Made by a program: the position numbers and the translations under genes. A stretch of 7,446 bases of DNA. It comes from Actinomycetota bacterium. GTDB lineage: Bacteria > Actinomycetota > Actinomycetes > Nanopelagicales > Nanopelagicaceae. Below, one piece after another: positions 4,752 to 7,446 of this stretch. Under the pieces are notes generated by a model that did no database searches, was not told the DNA's origin, and saw only the letters and a program-made list of their open reading frames with translations. Location: the NCBI GenBank assembly GCA_009699765.1, contig WLNN01000065.1, positions 1 through 7,446 of the forward strand. Direction: 5' to 3'. How positions within the stretch are numbered: the first letter of the stretch is position 1; each line of letters opens with the position of its first letter.

Positions 4752-6170
4752 ATGACACAACGCCCTCATCCCACCATCATTCAAGGTGGAATGGGCATTG
4801 CAGTATCTTCATCGCAATTAGCTCAGGAAGTATCAAGAGCAGGTCACTTAGGTGTCATCTCTGGAACTGCAATTGATTCGGTTGTTTCAAGAAGGCTGCA
4901 AGATGGAGATCTGGACGGATCTATTCGTCGCGCACTATCGCACTTCCCAAATCAAGATGTTGCGCAAGGTGTTCTCGATAGATATTTCATAGAGGGCGGC
5001 AAAGATCCCGCAAAGCCATATCTCGATGTCCCAAAGCTAACTTTAAAACCAGTACAACATGCAGTTGATATTTTAGTTGCGGCATCTTTTGTCGAAGTAT
5101 GGCTGGCTAAAGAAGGCCACGATGGCGTTATCGGAATGAATCTTCTTGAGAAAATTCAGTTATGCATTCCGGCTCAGTTATTCGGGGCGATGCTAGCCGG
5201 TGTCGACTACATACTGATTGGTGCAGGAATTCCGGCTCAAATTCCTAATCTTCTCAATCAGCTTTCGTTAGGTAAGCCCGTCACGATGGCAGTTGATGTC
5301 GCCGATAGCAAAACAAAACACTTCATTTCATTTGATCCCGGCTGCATTGCCGGGCTTTCATTCCCCATCAAGCGCCCACTCTTTCTTGCAATAGTTTCAT
5401 CTCATGCTCTCGTGGCTTATTTAAATAAGGATGAAATTACGAAGCCGGATGGTTATGTAATCGAAGGCCATGTCGCTGGCGGACACAATGCTCCCCCACG
5501 TAATCGAAAGTCTAAAGATGATGAAGGAAATCCGATTTATACCGAGCAAGACGAGGCAGACCTGGTAAAAGTTTTGAACTCAGGCTCACCGTTTTGGCTA
5601 GCTGGTGGTTATGCCACAGCCGCAAAACTACGTGAAGCCAAGTCACACGGCGCGCAAGGAATTCAAGTTGGATCACTCTTTGCCCTGGCTGACGAATCAG
5701 GGTTCACTGCTGCGTTGAAGCAAGAAGTCATTGATGCCCTGACAAGTGAGAACTTAACTGTAAAGACAGATGGGAGTGCTTCGCCTACTGGTTTTCCATT
5801 TAAAGTTGCAGTACTTCCGAATTCACTTTCGGATGACAAAAACTACGAAAAGCGAAATCGTATCTGCGACCTTGGATACCTTCGAACTCCATTCGAACGC
5901 GAGAATGGTGGAGTCGGTTATCGCTGTCCAAGTGAGCCACTGAAGACATATGAATTCAAAAAGGGCAATGTCGACGAAGCCCAACACTCACAATGTCTTT
6001 GTAATGCCTTAATGTCTAACATTGGTTTGGGGCAACTGCGTCCTGATGGTCGAACAGAGCTTCCATTAATTACTTTAGGCTCCGACTTAGCTGGACCTAC
6101 GACCCTTGCAAAACTTCATCCTAAGGGCTGGCGCGCGATGGATGTGATTAACTTCCTTCTCGCAGATTAA
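4752..6170 (+). CDS. Nitronate monooxygenase-family FMN oxidoreductase
   Basis: A 472-residue TIM-barrel flavoprotein of the nitronate monooxygenase / 2-nitropropane dioxygenase family, which also includes FabK and PfaD. Seen: IIQGGMGIAVSSSQLA (9-24), the N-terminal FMN-contact motif; GHLGVISGTA (31-40); EGHVAGGH (238-245), where H245 is the likely catalytic base; and WLAGGYATAAKL with GAQGIQVGSLFALADESG (282-317), the FMN phosphate-binding end. Known reactions are oxidative denitrification of alkyl nitronates or, in relatives, enoyl reduction; substrate here is unknown. At 472 residues it is longer than typical enzymes of 320-380. The extra C-terminal part (about 365-472) has C372, C392, C415 and C417 beside conserved-looking aromatic and charged residues, suggesting a metal site. 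No signal peptide. Its stop codon directly abuts that of the convergent HIT gene. Confidence 0.88.
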   Translation: MTQRPHPTIIQGGMGIAVSSSQLAQEVSRAGHLGVISGTAIDSVVSRRLQDGDLDGSIRRALSHFPNQDVAQGVLDRYFIEGGKDPAKPYLDVPKLTLKPVQHAVDILVAASFVEVWLAKEGHDGVIGMNLLEKIQLCIPAQLFGAMLAGVDYILIGAGIPAQIPNLLNQLSLGKPVTMAVDVADSKTKHFISFDPGCIAGLSFPIKRPLFLAIVSSHALVAYLNKDEITKPDGYVIEGHVAGGHNAPPRNRKSKDDEGNPIYTEQDEADLVKVLNSGSPFWLAGGYATAAKLREAKSHGAQGIQVGSLFALADESGFTAALKQEVIDALTSENLTVKTDGSASPTGFPFKVAVLPNSLSDDKNYEKRNRICDLGYLRTPFERENGGVGYRCPSEPLKTYEFKKGNVDEAQHSQCLCNALMSNIGLGQLRPDGRTELPLITLGSDLAGPTTLAKLHPKGWRAMDVINFLLAD

Positions 6171-6182
6171 TTACTCGCAGAT
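6159..6182. repeat. Short tandem duplication across two convergent stop codons
   Basis: CTCGCAGAT occurs at 6159-6167 and 6174-6182, a 15-bp period, with similar AT-rich tails. Copy 1 lies in the last codons of the oxidoreductase, copy 2 in the last codons of the HIT gene, and the two stop codons (6168-6170 and 6171-6173) touch between them. Confidence 0.75.
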
Positions 6183-6584
6183 AATTCTTTGGAGTTCAAC
6201 TAAATCCGAATCAACTGCTGGAGCAATATCCCAAGGTTTATGTAAGGCGTCGTCGGACCATCGAGGAATCACATGCATGTGTATATGAAAGACAGTTTGC
6301 CATCCTGATTCACGATTCATCTGAAAAATCGTAGTGCCCTCAGAGCTAAGTTTTCTCTGTAGAAGATCAGCGACATCTTTTGCAGTTGCTGCAAGTGCCC
6401 CATATTGATCTGAAGAAATCTCGTGGATATCAGCGCTGTGTTCTTTAGGAATAACAAGCGTGTGACCTTTGCCTGCGGGAAAAATATCTAGAAATGCATA
6501 GAACTTCTCATCTTCATAGATTTTCTTAGATGGGATATCTCCGGCCAAGATTTTACAAAAGATACAACTGTTCATAGGACTCAC
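6171..6584 (-). CDS. HIT-family nucleotide hydrolase/transferase
   Basis: A 137-residue histidine-triad protein of the HinT-like branch. CIFCKILAGDIPSKKIYED opens the domain (7-25), with C7, C10, H49 and H100 in positions used for zinc in many bacterial members; AFLDIFPAGKGHTLVIPKEH spans 30-49; the triad HIHMH at 100-104 is followed by VIPRW, H102 being the expected nucleophile. The family hydrolyses nucleoside phosphoramidates and related AMP or nucleotide conjugates; the physiological substrate here is unknown. The frame starts at GTG 6584, overlapping the upstream hydrolase stop as GTGA, the same coupling as pabB-pabC but without a strong Shine-Dalgarno. ATG at 6575 (134 residues) is a real alternative start. 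It is the second gene of a two-gene minus-strand operon; no intrinsic terminator is seen after its stop. Confidence 0.93.
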   Translation of the reverse strand: MSPMNSCIFCKILAGDIPSKKIYEDEKFYAFLDIFPAGKGHTLVIPKEHSADIHEISSDQYGALAATAKDVADLLQRKLSSEGTTIFQMNRESGWQTVFHIHMHVIPRWSDDALHKPWDIAPAVDSDLVELQRIICE

Positions 6585-7357
6585 TTCGGCTGGGTATTGC
6601 TTTGAACAAATAGTAAAGAGTTTTCGAAGATAATTTCTTGATCGTAATCCAAGGTGGCAACGTGATAACTATTCACGAGCTCGATTCGCTGCTTTGGATT
6701 GCAACCCACTCCGGCCATCACAATTTCCGTATTAGAGACTGGCAAAGTGTGGTCAATCTTGCTGTGGAAAAGCATAAGCGGGGGCGTCACATCATGAAGG
6801 CGCTTTCGTGTGTAGCTAAGCATCTTAATAAGTTGGTACAACCCAATCAGAGGAAGCGAGTCGTATCCATGCTCAGTCACCCCAGGACGTTTGATGTCAT
6901 CTCCAACGGACTCCCGCATTTTCTGTATTCGTGAAACAGCCCAAGCAATTTGAGGAGTCACGAATTTGACGTGAATCATCGGATTGACCAGAACTATTCC
7001 TGCGATAGAGGATGAATGTTTGGTTGCAACGTTGAGAGCTAATCCTCCGCCCATTGAAAGGCCGAAAACGAAAACTCTCAAACCTTGCGAGAGCATCCAA
7101 TCAAGCTCCTCTACAACTTTGGCGGGCCACTCTTGCCACTTAACATGATTTAAATCCTCGGCTCGGGTTCCATGACCAGGTAACAATGGAACTGATATGC
7201 AATATCCGCGCTGTAGAAAGAACTCGGCCCAAGGTCGCATCGCTAATGGAGAACCTGTGTAACCGTGAACAAAGAGAATCCCAATCTTTGCATTTTCACC
7301 TTTACCTACCGCTCGCCAATCTTGCATCGAACCTGCTGGTGCATCATGAACGCTCAT
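6581..7357 (-). CDS. Alpha/beta hydrolase, carboxylesterase or monoacylglycerol-lipase-like
   Basis: A 258-residue serine hydrolase with an intact triad. The oxyanion motif FVHGYTGSP is at 29-37, PLLPGHG at 57-63, the nucleophile elbow GLSMGG at 99-104 (S101), the acid in HSKIDHTLP (D202), and the catalytic histidine in NSYHVATLDYD (H232). The short cap region between about 130 and 185 and the HGYTGSP and LLPGHG motifs resemble Est30-type carboxylesterases and bacterial monoacylglycerol lipases, so short acyl esters or monoglycerides are the likely substrates. No signal peptide or membrane segment; cytoplasmic. The ATG at 7357 has TACGCT exactly six bases upstream and no Shine-Dalgarno, so its mRNA is probably leaderless. 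It is followed by the HIT gene with a 4-nt overlap if the GTG start is used. Confidence 0.92.
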   Translation of the reverse strand: MSVHDAPAGSMQDWRAVGKGENAKIGILFVHGYTGSPLAMRPWAEFFLQRGYCISVPLLPGHGTRAEDLNHVKWQEWPAKVVEELDWMLSQGLRVFVFGLSMGGGLALNVATKHSSSIAGIVLVNPMIHVKFVTPQIAWAVSRIQKMRESVGDDIKRPGVTEHGYDSLPLIGLYQLIKMLSYTRKRLHDVTPPLMLFHSKIDHTLPVSNTEIVMAGVGCNPKQRIELVNSYHVATLDYDQEIIFENSLLFVQSNTQPK

Positions 7358-7363
7358 GTATAG

Positions 7364-7369
7364 AGCGTA
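7364..7369 (-). promoter_or_regulatory. -10 box of probable leaderless hydrolase promoter
   Basis: TACGCT on the minus strand, then 6 nt, then the ATG at 7357. It matches TANNNT. It lies in a 56-bp divergent space shared with the gene that probably starts at 7414. Confidence 0.55.
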
Positions 7370-7413
7370 TTGCGTCTTGGTATGTCATATCAATCATCTA
7401 GGCTTGCGACATT

Positions 7414-7446
7414 ATGAACGAGAATAATTGGCAATCGACTTTCCAA
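7414..7446 (+). CDS. Possible start of an unidentified gene (partial)
   Basis: ATG at 7414 opens a frame with no stop through the 11 codons left in the window (MNENNWQSTFQ). TAGGCT at 7399-7404 fits TANNNT and lies 9 nt before the ATG, giving a nearly leaderless start. Too little is present to name a product. Confidence 0.4.
   Translation, partial: MNENNWQSTFQ

Overview
The window looks like ordinary chromosome from a free-living actinobacterium with a streamlined, moderate-GC genome (mid-40s % by eye, not counted), of the kind found among freshwater acI / Nanopelagicales. Three things point there: a tRNA-Gly(GCC), tRNA-Cys(GCA), tRNA-Val(GAC) cluster, an order I know from actinobacteria; very short intergenic spaces; and -10 boxes of the TANNNT type placed so close to start codons that mRNAs would be leaderless. 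The assignment is inference; no search was run.

Layout: 1-1409 (minus) is a two-gene folate unit, pabB followed by the first 133 codons of a pabC-like aminotransferase, joined by a GTGA overlap. 1410-1473 is a divergent promoter region. 1474-2266 (plus) holds tRNA-Gly, an intrinsic terminator, tRNA-Cys, a stand-alone mannose-6-phosphate-isomerase-type cupin, and tRNA-Val. 2267-2325 carries a near-perfect direct repeat that begins in the 3' end of tRNA-Val. 2326-3765 (minus) is a secreted protein with seven exact 42-residue repeats, best read as a seven-bladed beta-propeller. 3766-3956 is a divergent control region with a 9-bp inverted repeat. 3957-4670 (plus) is a class I glutamine amidotransferase, and 4752-6170 (plus) a nitronate monooxygenase-family flavoprotein with an unusual cysteine-bearing C-terminus. 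6171-7357 (minus) is a HIT-family hydrolase cotranscribed behind an alpha/beta hydrolase. A last plus-strand gene probably begins at 7414 and runs off the window.

How they fit: PabB makes 4-amino-4-deoxychorismate and PabC releases p-aminobenzoate, so the left end is p-aminobenzoate/folate synthesis; the amidotransferase partner PabA is not in the window. The other genes are not one pathway. The propeller gene, next to a tRNA 3' end, is the most accessory-looking item. The most striking regulatory signal is that five separate genes on both strands share TANNNT, exactly 6 nt, then ATG, whereas the second gene of the pab operon uses a strong Shine-Dalgarno sequence. I saw no CRISPR array, insertion sequence, toxin-antitoxin pair or defence system, and I do not claim an undescribed system here.
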